64,000 nucleotides of DNA from an uncultured Lachnospiraceae bacterium (lineage in GTDB: Bacteria; Bacillota; Clostridia; Lachnospirales; Lachnospiraceae). Within the stretch, counting starts at the first letter, position 1; each line of letters begins with the position of its first letter. Location: NCBI GenBank assembly GCA_910588535.1, contig CAJUOO010000005.1, forward strand, positions 6,971 to 70,970, given 5' to 3'. Positions 45,518 to 53,697 of the stretch are shown here, one piece after another. Under the pieces are notes generated by a model. It was not told the origin of the DNA, searched no databases, and was given only the letters and a program-made list of their open reading frames with translations. The translations under genes and the position numbers were made by a program.

Positions 45518-45546
45518 ATTATAACTAATACACCGGGAAAACACAA
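45518..45546 (-). promoter_or_regulatory. Promoter for zapA
   Basis: TTGTGT at 45541-45546 and TATAAT at 45518-45523, 17-bp spacer, minus strand. It lies in the 66-bp gap between ruvB and zapA, with a leader of about 25 nt. Confidence 0.65.
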
Positions 45547-45551
45547 GCAGT

Positions 45552-46541
45552 TTATAAAAGCCCCAGATGTGTGTGGGCGAGAGGTGTCACCATACGTCCT
45601 CTCGGTGTTCGCTTTAAAAATCCATTCATAATCAAATAAGGCTCATAGACATCCTCCAAGGTCCCCGCATCCTCGCCGACCGCGGCGGCCAAGGTGTCAA
45701 GCCCAACCGGCCCACCCTGAAACTTCTGAATCATCGTGGTGAGGATAAGCCTGTCACTGTTATCCAGCCCAAGCTTATCCACCTCAAGAAGATCGAGGGC
45801 AAACACCGCCACCTCCCTTGTGATCTCCCCGTTATATTTCACTTGGGCAAAATCTCTCACGCGCTTTAACAATCGATTGGCAAGTCTTGGCGTCCCTCTG
45901 CTTCTCCTTGCAAGCTCCATCGCGCCCTCTTTCTCAATCAAAACTCCCAAGACTCTCGCCGACCGCATGATAATCGTCTCAAGCTCCTGTGGCGTGTAAA
46001 ATTCTAGACGATGCACCACACCGAAGCGATCCCTGAGCGGCGCTGTCAAAAGCCCCGCTCTCGTCGTCGCTCCCACCAGAGTAAACTTTGGCAGATCCAG
46101 ACGGATCGAGCGCGCGGACGCCCCTTTTCCAATCATCACGTCAATGGCAAAATCCTCCATCGCGGGATAGAGCACCTCCTCCACCTGCCGGTTCAGGCGG
46201 TGAATCTCGTCCACAAACAATACATCGCCCTCTTTTAAATTATTGAGAACTGCCGCTATCTCGCCCGGCTTCTCAATAGCGGGACCAGAAGTGATCTTAA
46301 TGCCCACTCCCATCTCATTTGCGATAATTCCTGCCAGCGTTGTTTTTCCCAGACCCGGAGGCCCGTAAAACAGTACATGATCCAACGGCTCCTTCCTTGC
46401 CTTCGCCGCCTCGATATAGACCTTCAGATTCTCCTTTGCCTTCGCCTGCCCAATATAATCAGAAAGAAGCTGTGGCCGAAGGCTGCCCTCCAGCTTCCCG
46501 TCCTCCTCTGTCATCTCTGTACTAATCACACGTTTTGCCAT
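45552..46541 (-). CDS. ruvB: Holliday junction branch migration helicase RuvB
   Basis: AAA+ motor of 329 residues. Seen: RVISTEMTEEDGKLEGSLRP, Walker A LFYGPPGLGKTTLAGIIA, Walker B DVLFVDEIHRLNRQVEE, sensor 1 TLVGATTRAGLLTAPLRDRFG with the arginine finger, and the C-terminal winged helix ending TPRGRMVTPLAHTHLG. The preferred start is ATG 46541 by comparison with RuvB N-termini; an ATG at 46556, one base after the ruvA stop, would add five residues. Confidence 0.96.
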   Translation of the reverse strand: MAKRVISTEMTEEDGKLEGSLRPQLLSDYIGQAKAKENLKVYIEAAKARKEPLDHVLFYGPPGLGKTTLAGIIANEMGVGIKITSGPAIEKPGEIAAVLNNLKEGDVLFVDEIHRLNRQVEEVLYPAMEDFAIDVMIGKGASARSIRLDLPKFTLVGATTRAGLLTAPLRDRFGVVHRLEFYTPQELETIIMRSARVLGVLIEKEGAMELARRSRGTPRLANRLLKRVRDFAQVKYNGEITREVAVFALDLLEVDKLGLDNSDRLILTTMIQKFQGGPVGLDTLAAAVGEDAGTLEDVYEPYLIMNGFLKRTPRGRMVTPLAHTHLGLL

Positions 46542-46556
46542 AATCCCAAATCCCAT

Positions 46557-47162
46557 CTAGTTAAAATTTTTGAGTGCTGCCCGCAGGAGCTTCTCCACCG
46601 TCATCTCTTCTGTGATCTCCACCTTCTTGACGGCGCTTAAAGACTCCGCTGCAGAATAACCCAGAGCTGTCAGTGCCTCCACCGCCTCCGCGCGCACCGT
46701 GCCAATATGCTCTGTATCTGCGCTTTCCTTGTGCTCCTTTGAAAGCTCTAATGCCTCTGACAGATCAAGCTTATCCTTTAGCTCAATAATCAGCTTCTTC
46801 GCCGTCTTTACCCCAATACCGGGTGCCTTTGCTATCGTCTTTGCATCCTCAGAAAGAATGGCAAAGCGAAGATTGTCTGGCGTCACGGTGGACAAGATGC
46901 CAAGCGCTCCTCTTGGCCCTATCCCGCTGACCGTGAGCAAAAGCCGGAAGATCGCTAAATCTTCTCTGGCAAGAAAGCCATACAAGCTCATGCCATCCTC
47001 ACGCAAATACAGATAAGTGTGCAGCTTCACCTCACTGCCACAGGGGGGCAGCCTATCACTGAGAGAAGCAGGAATCAAGATACAAAGCCCAACTCCTCCC
47101 TGCTCAATCACCACAGAATCTTCGTATTTCTCTGCAAGCTGCCCTTTAACATACGCTATCAT
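46557..47162 (-). CDS. ruvA: Holliday junction DNA-binding subunit RuvA
   Basis: Tetrameric junction-binding protein of 201 residues: OB fold at the start (MIAYVKGQLAEKYEDSVVIE), two helix-hairpin-helix motifs (LLTVSGIGPRGALGILS and KAPGIGVKTAKKLIIELKD), and a C-terminal RuvB-binding three-helix domain (EALTALGYSAAESLSAVKK). It is directly upstream of ruvB. GAGG precedes the ATG. Confidence 0.96.
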   Translation of the reverse strand: MIAYVKGQLAEKYEDSVVIEQGGVGLCILIPASLSDRLPPCGSEVKLHTYLYLREDGMSLYGFLAREDLAIFRLLLTVSGIGPRGALGILSTVTPDNLRFAILSEDAKTIAKAPGIGVKTAKKLIIELKDKLDLSEALELSKEHKESADTEHIGTVRAEAVEALTALGYSAAESLSAVKKVEITEEMTVEKLLRAALKNFN

Positions 47163-47234
47163 AAATCAACCTCACCATCCAAATAATCGAACATTTATAC
47201 GATTATCATAACATAAAACCAGAAGGAAGGCAAT

Positions 47235-48713
47235 CTATTCTTCTGTTTTAGGCAAGCTGATACGGATAAAACGCCTTATAAAATCCTTTTTATTAAATGG
47301 AATCACTGGATACAGATAGCTTTTTCCAGAGATTGTCTTATTCAATACCACAGAGCACACAGAGATAATAACACCCGCGATATAACCGTAAATAGAAAAT
47401 ATCGACGTCAGCACAAGCATAATCAGTCGCATAAATTTCAGTGCAAAGCCCAGCTCAAAGCTTGGCTGCGAATAATTTGCCAAAACCACAAACGCCATAT
47501 AAAGCATAGACTCCGCATTAAACCAGCCCGACTGCACTGCATAATCTCCAAGCACCAAACCGGCGATCACAGACAGCGGCGTACTTAACATATTCGGTGT
47601 GTTGACAGCCGCAAGCCGCAAACCGTCAATGGCAAATTCCAAGATAAGAAGCTGAAAAAGTAGCGGCACCTGAACCTCCTCAGCAGGGACGATAAATTGA
47701 AGCCAATCGGGAATCCAGCCCGGATTCTTCATAAGAAGCAGCCAAGTGGGCGTCAAAAATAAAGTGAGAAGTGTCGTCAAAAACCGCGACAGGCGCAGAT
47801 AGGTTCCCGTGATGGGCGGAAAATAATAATCGTCCGCCTCCTCGATAATATCAAACACAGAGGTCGGCATAATCATGGCTGATGGAGAATTATCCACCAA
47901 AACAACAATATTCCCCTCTAAAATGGAGGCCGCTGCCGTGTCAGGTCGCTCTGAATATTTATACTTTGGAAAAGGATTGATCCAGCTTCGCTTATACAGA
48001 CATTCCGCCAAGCTCTCCTGATTCATGGTGAGCGCATCTATATCAATACTCTGAATCCTTTTCTTTATATTTTGAAGAAAAGCCTTATCTACCCGATCTG
48101 ACATATAGCTTACCACCACATCTGTCTTTGAGCTTCTTCCCACACTCATCATCTCCATACAAAGCTTCGGACTGCGAATCCTCCTGCGAATCAGGGCAGT
48201 ATTGAATACAACTGTCTCCACAAAGCCATCTCTGGAGCCTCGCATCACTCTATCCTTCTCCGGCTCGTCCACACCTCTGGCGGGATATGTCCGGCAGTCA
48301 ATCGCCAATGCCTTATCATACCCGTCAATAAACATGCAGACAACTCCTGAAAGCAGCGCGCGAAGCATACTGTCTTTCTCCGTCTCAATATCTACCTCCA
48401 CATAGGAGATCCACTGCTTTGAAAACTCCTCCACCGTCTGCGGCATCTTGTCCTTCGTAATGCTCTCCAAGGATGACATCAGCTTCTGCATCACCTCATC
48501 CTTGACAAAGCCGTCGATAAAATAAAATCCTGCCTCCCGCTCTCCTATCACCAGATCCTTATAAAGAACATCAAAATTTGTATCGATCGCAAGAAGTTTA
48601 TCCCACGCTTCTTTATTTACCTGAAGCTTATCAGAAAAATCCGTGGCTGTACTCACTTCTCTCACCCTGTCCTTTCCGTGAATGTAGATTATATAAGTTC
48701 TAAAACCTATCAT
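47235..48713 (-). CDS. GerA/SpoVAF-family spore germination protein
   Basis: Membrane protein of 492 residues. A soluble N-terminal domain (with AIDTNFDVLYKDLVIGERE, then VVSYMSDRVDKAFLQNIKKR) is followed by the conserved family block FPKYKYSERPDTAAASILEGN, LVDNSPSAMIMPTSVFD and about five membrane segments from residue 300 onward. These match the A subunits of germinant receptors and SpoVAF. No B or C subunit genes adjoin it, which favours a SpoVAF-like lone protein. The ATG at 48713 and a GTG at 48656 with GGGTGAG are both possible starts. Confidence 0.88.
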   Translation of the reverse strand: MIGFRTYIIYIHGKDRVREVSTATDFSDKLQVNKEAWDKLLAIDTNFDVLYKDLVIGEREAGFYFIDGFVKDEVMQKLMSSLESITKDKMPQTVEEFSKQWISYVEVDIETEKDSMLRALLSGVVCMFIDGYDKALAIDCRTYPARGVDEPEKDRVMRGSRDGFVETVVFNTALIRRRIRSPKLCMEMMSVGRSSKTDVVVSYMSDRVDKAFLQNIKKRIQSIDIDALTMNQESLAECLYKRSWINPFPKYKYSERPDTAAASILEGNIVVLVDNSPSAMIMPTSVFDIIEEADDYYFPPITGTYLRLSRFLTTLLTLFLTPTWLLLMKNPGWIPDWLQFIVPAEEVQVPLLFQLLILEFAIDGLRLAAVNTPNMLSTPLSVIAGLVLGDYAVQSGWFNAESMLYMAFVVLANYSQPSFELGFALKFMRLIMLVLTSIFSIYGYIAGVIISVCSVVLNKTISGKSYLYPVIPFNKKDFIRRFIRISLPKTEE

Positions 48714-48777
48714 TCACATTTACCTTTCATACTGTATATATTAGCTTTCACACATACCTAATTTTTTATGCACCTGC

Positions 48778-48806
48778 TTGCGGCATAAGTAAAATTATCG
48801 TATAAT
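48778..48806 (+). promoter_or_regulatory. Promoter for the RNase H-like exonuclease gene
   Basis: TTGCGG at 48778-48783 and TATAAT at 48801-48806 with 17-bp spacing on the plus strand, in the 133-bp gap with the divergent germination gene. Confidence 0.65.
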
Positions 48807-48846
48807 AAAAGCATTACACGCTGAGACGAACGGAGGAACACACATT

Positions 48847-49905
48847 ATGCGCATCCTTGAAGAGGATTTTTCCCAGCCCATTGACCACTCTCTTCTGCCA
48901 GATACTGCATCGAAGGTTCTATTTTTTGATATCGAGACCACAGGATTTTCTGCACATGCCGCCGTTGCCTATCTGATTGGCTGCATCTATCAAGCAGAAG
49001 AGGTATGGAAGCTTCGTCAATGGTTCCTCGATGATCTTCAAGATGAAAAAGCAATGTTATCTTCCTTCTTTGACTTTATTCACTCCTATACATGGCTGAT
49101 TCACTTTAATGGCAGCTCCTTTGATATTCCCTTTCTGAAAAATCGAATGGAACGACACCAGCTTGATAATAATTTTTCCTCATTTCATCACTTGGATCTC
49201 TATCGAGAAATCAAGCCATATAAGAAACCATTGGGAATTATAAGCACAAAGCAGAGAGATCTGGAAGAATTTCTCGACATTCATAGAACGGACCATTTTT
49301 CTGGCGGTGATTTGATCGAAGTTTATTTTGAATATATGGCAATCCACAAAGAAGAACTCTATCAATGTCTGCTGTTACACAATGCTGACGATCTAAGGGG
49401 AATGATCTTCCTTCTCCCACTCTATGGACTGACACGGCTTCTAAAAGGAGACTTCGAGATAGAAAAAATAGAACAGACAGAGACCGCCATTCTATTTTTC
49501 CTAAAAACAGAGCGTATGCTTCCCGCCTCCTTAAAAATAGAGTATGACAATTATCTCCTAAGGCTTAAAAATCAGCAGATTACTGTTCAGGTTTCCATTC
49601 ACCATGAAGTATTAAAATACTTTTATGCAAACTATAAAGATTACTATTATCTTCCCGCGGAGGATCAGGCAATCCATAAAAGTGTAGCCATATACGTGGA
49701 CAAGGCTTATCGAAGAGCGGCAAGCCAGAGCAACTGCTACACCAAAAGAAAATCTGCCTATCTGCCTCTTAAGGACAAAAGTTTTACACATAATGTATTT
49801 CAGAGAGCCTATAAGGAAAAAGAATATTTCTTTGAGATCACAGAAGCCTTTTTGCAAGATAAAGATATGCAGAAAAACTATCTGATACAGCTTTTTCATA
49901 TCTAA
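48847..49905 (+). CDS. RNase H-like (YprB-type) exonuclease domain protein
   Basis: Protein of 352 residues with a DnaQ/RNase H-fold exonuclease domain of the YprB type: VLFFDIETTGFSAHAAVAYLI (first acidic motif), IHFNGSSFDIPFLKNRM (second), a central HLDLYREIKPYKKP, and HNADDLRGMIFLLPLYG (last Asp). The C-terminal 140 residues are unassigned. Bacillus YprB is longer and has a TPR tail that is not obvious here. Nuclease substrate is unknown. ACGGAGGA precedes the ATG. Confidence 0.85.
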   Translation: MRILEEDFSQPIDHSLLPDTASKVLFFDIETTGFSAHAAVAYLIGCIYQAEEVWKLRQWFLDDLQDEKAMLSSFFDFIHSYTWLIHFNGSSFDIPFLKNRMERHQLDNNFSSFHHLDLYREIKPYKKPLGIISTKQRDLEEFLDIHRTDHFSGGDLIEVYFEYMAIHKEELYQCLLLHNADDLRGMIFLLPLYGLTRLLKGDFEIEKIEQTETAILFFLKTERMLPASLKIEYDNYLLRLKNQQITVQVSIHHEVLKYFYANYKDYYYLPAEDQAIHKSVAIYVDKAYRRAASQSNCYTKRKSAYLPLKDKSFTHNVFQRAYKEKEYFFEITEAFLQDKDMQKNYLIQLFHI

Positions 49906-49991
49906 TACTTTATATATTCAGTACTTTTATATCTTTAATCCTATTATTAACAGAAACTATCGTTTGCGCCAACACATATTCTTCTTTTTTG

Positions 49992-50020
49992 TTGAGAACC
50001 TTGGTAAACTGTAGTATACT
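49992..50020 (+). promoter_or_regulatory. Promoter for the LytTR regulator operon
   Basis: TTGAGA at 49992-49997 and TATACT at 50015-50020, 17-bp spacer on the plus strand, 24 bp before the ATG at 50045. The regulator and kinase genes overlap by 4 bp and should share it. Confidence 0.65.
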
Positions 50021-50044
50021 ATCTCTCGTAAGCGAGGTGATACT

Positions 50045-50764
50045 ATGCTGCACATAGCAATCTGTGACGATGATAAAACTGCCGTGCAAGCCCACAAGGA
50101 GATAACAGAGCTCTGCCTAAGACAATGTGAAAATGTAGGAGAAATAACCATCTATACATTAAGTGACAATCTACTCTATGATATTGTCGAGGATGATTTT
50201 TTCTTTGATCTCATATTGCTGGATATTGAGATGCCGGGAAATACTGGTATGGAAATTGCCAAAAAGATTAAGCCCTATCTGCCAAATGTAAAAATAATCT
50301 TTATTACTTCTCATATTGAATATGCCATCGATGCTTTTGAACTATCTATTTTTCGATATGTGCCAAAAGATGATACGAAAAAAAGACTACCTGCCGCGAT
50401 TCAAGACGCTGTTAATTTAATAGAATTAGAAGCTGGAAAAGCCTATATGATAAGGACAAACAGCCGGCTTGAAAAAATTCCATACAAAGATATTTTCTAT
50501 ATTGAGCGCGATGGAAAAAATGCCAGTATCATCACTGCAAATGGAATATCCAAGGTACGAAAGAGTCTGCATCAGATTTATGACGAGCTGGGAGGAGATG
50601 AATTTATCTACATTGATCGGGGCTGCATCGTAAATATTATACATATTATGCAGATTAGAGACAGCACAGTTTTATTGCAAAATAACAAAACACTCCCAAT
50701 AAGCCGCTCTCATTTACAGCAGGTGAAGGAGCAGATTAATAAATACTGGGGGACACATATATGA
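50045..50764 (+). CDS. LytTR-family response regulator (AgrA-like)
   Basis: Response regulator of 239 residues. Receiver domain: ICDDDKTAVQAH, phospho-acceptor Asp in DLILLDIEMPGNTGMEIA, and the Lys region in FRYVPKDD. The C-terminal LytTR DNA-binding domain starts near residue 140 (RLEKIPYKDIFYIERDG) and ends with LPISRSHLQQVKEQI. LytTR proteins bind paired direct repeats upstream of target promoters. It overlaps the kinase start by 4 bp (ATGA). GAGGTGA precedes the ATG. Confidence 0.93.
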   Translation: MLHIAICDDDKTAVQAHKEITELCLRQCENVGEITIYTLSDNLLYDIVEDDFFFDLILLDIEMPGNTGMEIAKKIKPYLPNVKIIFITSHIEYAIDAFELSIFRYVPKDDTKKRLPAAIQDAVNLIELEAGKAYMIRTNSRLEKIPYKDIFYIERDGKNASIITANGISKVRKSLHQIYDELGGDEFIYIDRGCIVNIIHIMQIRDSTVLLQNNKTLPISRSHLQQVKEQINKYWGTHI

Positions 50765-52059
50765 CAGAACTTTCTCTTCTATTATTCAATATCGTTGCCG
50801 GAGGTGTGCGGGTTATTATCTATCTGTTTCTTGTTTTTCGGCTGCTATCCACCAAAAAACCCGGTAAGAATGGCATAATTGTATCGCTGATCGGCGCTGC
50901 TGTTATTTCTGCTGTGCTGTCTGTGACAAATCTGCCCGATGCATACCACATTCTGCTAGAATCCATCTGGATCGTTTTATGTGTTCATCTTTTTCAAGAT
51001 GCTGTTGTCAGAATCAGCCTATTTATAGGGATTTTTTATGAGATCGCCATTTCTTTTCTACAATTTTTAGTTGCGGCGTGGTTAGGTGTATTGTTTCATT
51101 CCACGACATTCCTTTCCTCTAGCACCGCCCATGGTCAACTTGCCGTCTGGCTGCTCTATCTATTATTGGTTGCTGTTTCCCTTTATCTTTGGAAACATCC
51201 GAATCTGACAAGAAAGGAATCCTTTCGCTTTGCATCTATAATTGTCGTAGCGTGTTTTATCGCAGTTGTCACCTTATCACAGCAGACCATTCTCCCGATT
51301 CCAGATGATACATTATATATGTGGACAATATTATCCGTTGTTTTAATGATGTTTGTTCTGGTATTCAATATGAATCGACAGTATGAGGTTGAAAAGGAGC
51401 TTGCAAGATTAAAATCTGAACAAGCAGAACTGTTGGAACGAGAGTATCGCACATTAAGCCACGCATATGAAATCAATGCAAAACTGTTTCACGATTTTCA
51501 TAATCATATTGGTGTACTTCGACAACTTCTTTCTCACAAAAAATTACAGGATGCCATACAATATCTGGATGAGCTGCAGACGCCTGTTTTGGAGATGACA
51601 AATACTATATGGACAGGTGATGAAACCATCGATTACCTAATTAACAGCAAAGCCCAAGCCGCCGAATCATGTGCTGTGCAATTTCAGATACAAGTTGAAT
51701 TCCCCCGCCACACAAATCTAAAAAGTGCCGATCTGTGTGCCATTATAGGAAATCTTCTCGATAATGCTTTCGAAGCAGCGCGCCAAGTGCCAGAAAAAGA
51801 AAAGCGATTTGTTCATCTCACCATTCGCCGTATTCATCAGATGATAATTATAAAGGTTGAAAATAGCTTTTCCTCTATTCCCATTCAAGAAGATGGCATA
51901 TTCCAATCATCAAAAGAAGAAAATGGTCTGCATGGCTGGGGCTTAAAAAGTGCGCAGGCTGCCACGGAAAAGTATGATGGCACAGTACAGACCTCTTACA
52001 CTCACAATACATTCCGGGCTGTTGCCACATTATCCTACCATGGTGTATCCATTGATTAA
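50761..52059 (+). CDS. GHKL sensor histidine kinase (AgrC-like)
   Basis: Kinase of 432 residues: six or seven membrane segments within the first 205 residues, then a linker coiled coil and a GHKL catalytic domain. H-box LFHDFHNHIGVLRQLLS (phospho-His), N-box NLLDNAFEAARQ, and G-box GLHGWGLKSAQAA. This is the AgrC-type sensor used by peptide-responsive systems, but no AgrD-like peptide or AgrB-like processing gene is visible nearby, so the stimulus is unknown. It should phosphorylate the adjacent LytTR regulator. Confidence 0.92.
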   Translation: MTELSLLLFNIVAGGVRVIIYLFLVFRLLSTKKPGKNGIIVSLIGAAVISAVLSVTNLPDAYHILLESIWIVLCVHLFQDAVVRISLFIGIFYEIAISFLQFLVAAWLGVLFHSTTFLSSSTAHGQLAVWLLYLLLVAVSLYLWKHPNLTRKESFRFASIIVVACFIAVVTLSQQTILPIPDDTLYMWTILSVVLMMFVLVFNMNRQYEVEKELARLKSEQAELLEREYRTLSHAYEINAKLFHDFHNHIGVLRQLLSHKKLQDAIQYLDELQTPVLEMTNTIWTGDETIDYLINSKAQAAESCAVQFQIQVEFPRHTNLKSADLCAIIGNLLDNAFEAARQVPEKEKRFVHLTIRRIHQMIIIKVENSFSSIPIQEDGIFQSSKEENGLHGWGLKSAQAATEKYDGTVQTSYTHNTFRAVATLSYHGVSID

Positions 52060-52199
52060 CTATTATACTCTTTTATCTATATTCTCTTTTTAGGGGACTG
52101 TTGCAATAAGTTTTGATATATAAGATATAGTATACATGCAGCACTATCTTACAACATTTTGTAGGATGGGGGTTCTTTTATCATTTTCTGGAAAGATCC

Positions 52200-52339
52200 G
52201 TCCAACGAACTGCCTGTGGTCCTCCGTCACCCCGCTCCCGCTTAGTGAAAAACGCAACGGACGCTAAGCTCGAAACTACCTCGCTAACCGCCGGCGTTTT
52301 TCAATAGGTTCCTTGAGAACCACAGGCAGTTCGCTGGAC
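52200..52339 (-). repeat. 140-bp structured repeat, copy B
   Basis: Full copy in the orientation opposite to copy A, so the inferred RNA strand is minus. The arms pair over about 25 bp; both imperfect positions are G-U wobbles on the minus strand only. The inner motifs (GAAAAACGC/GCGTTTTTC, TTAGCGAGG, GGGA tetraloop hairpin) are intact. Flanks match copy A on both sides, including TATCATTTTCTGGAA on one side and TTAGGCAA on the other. It forms a divergent pair with copy C. Confidence 0.85.
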
Positions 52340-52514
52340 TGTTTTTATCAGTTAGGCAACGCACGTTGTAGCTCTGTTTGTACAGGAGCGATAGAATATT
52401 TTGTTGCTTTCTTAAAGAAAATTTGATGATTTATAAATACAGACATGCGAAAGATAAAATAGAGTTTCAAATATATGAAGAATCACAGCATATATGAACT
52501 ATTCAATAAAAGTA

Positions 52515-52654
52515 GTATAGCCAGTTTGCTGTTTTCCTCAAGGAACCTATTGAAAAACGTCGGTACTTAGCGAGGTTTTCACGAGCTTAGTACCCGTTAC
52601 GTTTTTCACTAAGCGAGAGCGGGGTGACGGAGGAAAACAGCAAACTGGCTATAC
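52515..52654 (+). repeat. 140-bp structured repeat, copy C
   Basis: Full copy with the RNA strand on plus. Its outer stem (25 bp, perfect) has a different sequence from A and B: GTATAGCCAG at the 5' end against GTCCAG in A, with the matching change on the other side. The inner stem is GTACTTAGC/GCTTAGTAC where A has CGGTTAGC/GCTTACCG. The conserved AAGGAACCTATTGAAAAACG and the GAGA tetraloop hairpin are kept. It ends 160 bp before the small membrane protein gene. Confidence 0.85.
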
Positions 52655-52716
52655 GGACCTCTTTAATATGTTTTTCTGTATGTGACATCCCCTTCTTTTC
52701 GAGGACAAAAATCTAC

Positions 52717-52760
52717 CATTCACGGACATTTCCGCACAATCTCCCTTTTTCAGTTATACT
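52717..52760 (+). promoter_or_regulatory. Activator-type promoter of the ABC operon with direct repeats
   Basis: A good -10 (TATACT, 52755-52760) has no fair -35 at the expected place (CCGCAC). Upstream are two imperfect direct repeats, CATTCACGGACA (52717-52728) and CATTTCCGCACA (52727-52738), 10 bp apart and sharing 9 of 12 bases. This is where a LytTR activator would bind, and the regulator is encoded just upstream. The link is inference; the repeats and hexamers are seen. Confidence 0.45.
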
Positions 52761-52814
52761 ATAGCCATAACAAGCAAGGAAAGAAATAGAAAAATATCTA
52801 AGGAGGTAACAATT

Positions 52815-52988
52815 ATGCGTCATGTATATATTCGTGGAATAATGGGGCTGATATGGCTGGCGGCAGCTATTGTAAGTGTATCTAGCAACTCTCAGATGGC
52901 TGTTCTCTATATTATTTTAGGTGGAGTATTCCTATATTCTGCCTTTGTAACATGGAAAAAAGAAAAAGACAATAAAGGAGATATGTAA
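52815..52988 (+). CDS. 57-residue membrane protein
   Basis: Small protein of 57 residues with two hydrophobic segments (GIMGLIWLAAAIVSV and MAVLYIILGGVFLYSAF) and a charged tail KKEKDNKGDM. It has AGGAGGTAAC with ideal spacing before its ATG and is followed one base after its stop by the ABC ATPase gene. It is a real gene by context, but I recognise no family. It may be a subunit of the transporter or a small immunity or regulatory partner. Confidence 0.75.
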   Translation: MRHVYIRGIMGLIWLAAAIVSVSSNSQMAVLYIILGGVFLYSAFVTWKKEKDNKGDM

Positions 52989-52989
52989 A

Positions 52990-53697
52990 ATGGAAAGCCC
53001 TCTCTTAACCATCAACAACTTATATGCATGGTATCACAGCAAAAAAATGATACTATCTGATTTTTCTATAGAATTAGCTGAACATGAAGTAGTAGGACTG
53101 ATCGGGCTTAATGGAGCTGGAAAAACAACATTTTTAAAGGTACTATCCGGCCTGCTCCCCTCCTTTCACTCCAAGGGTATCTGGATTTATAAAACTCCTG
53201 TCAATGTGCGAAGTCAGGATTTCAAATCCCGCCGCTACATCGTATTTGCCGAGGACAATTCCTTTCAATATTTCACCTTCTGGGAATATCTATCCTACGT
53301 TTTTTCTGCATACAGAAAAAAACTACCTGATGTCTCAGAGCTGATACAGGGATTTCACTTTGAAGATAATACAGATATTCTACTAAAGGATCTGTCAACC
53401 GGCAATCGCAAAAAAGTTTTCCTAATCACTGCATTTGCTTTAAAACCTGACTTGCTTTTTCTGGATGAGCCGGTCAATGGATTGGATTTTCAAAGTACAG
53501 AGTATTTGTATCAGCAGATTGCCAGCTATAAAGAATATGGGACGGTTCTATTTTCTTCTCATATTTTGGAAAGCATTACTCTGACATCAAGCCGGGCACT
53601 TGTCTTGGAAAACGGAAAAATAACACAGACGTTTCAGCATGGACAAATTGACGCCAAGAACATTCGGGAGGCTTTGCATTATGAAAATTCTATTTAA
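52990..53697 (+). CDS. ABC transporter ATP-binding protein
   Basis: ATPase of 235 residues. Walker A LNGAGKTT, signature DLSTGNRKKVFL (LSTGN in place of LSGGQ), Walker B LLFLDEPVNGLD, and switch His in LFSSHILES. The Q-loop region lies near EDNSFQYFTF. This is the ABC-2-like exporter class with a separate permease, encoded by the next gene (17-bp overlap). It is in the operon with a small membrane protein and follows the LytTR/kinase genes. Confidence 0.93.
   Translation: MESPLLTINNLYAWYHSKKMILSDFSIELAEHEVVGLIGLNGAGKTTFLKVLSGLLPSFHSKGIWIYKTPVNVRSQDFKSRRYIVFAEDNSFQYFTFWEYLSYVFSAYRKKLPDVSELIQGFHFEDNTDILLKDLSTGNRKKVFLITAFALKPDLLFLDEPVNGLDFQSTEYLYQQIASYKEYGTVLFSSHILESITLTSSRALVLENGKITQTFQHGQIDAKNIREALHYENSI

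Larger units (their letters stand above)
52060..52814. other. Gene-free region with two repeats and the ABC promoter
   Basis: A 755-bp gap between kinase and ABC operon. It contains a divergent pair of structured repeats (copies B and C), the 175-bp spacer between them, and the regulated promoter of the ABC operon. Outside these I see only AT-rich sequence and no convincing small gene. The same arrangement of pair plus spacer recurs near 63619-64000. Confidence 0.7.

Noticed and set aside
52200..52654. Reading the repeats as a CRISPR array or an insertion sequence
   Set aside because: Copies are 140 bp, inverted relative to each other and dispersed; no transposase is present and there are no short direct repeats with spacers.
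53639..53681. Permease start at 53639
   Set aside because: The ATG at 53681 has GGAGG before it and begins directly with the first hydrophobic stretch; the longer form reads through the ATPase end.
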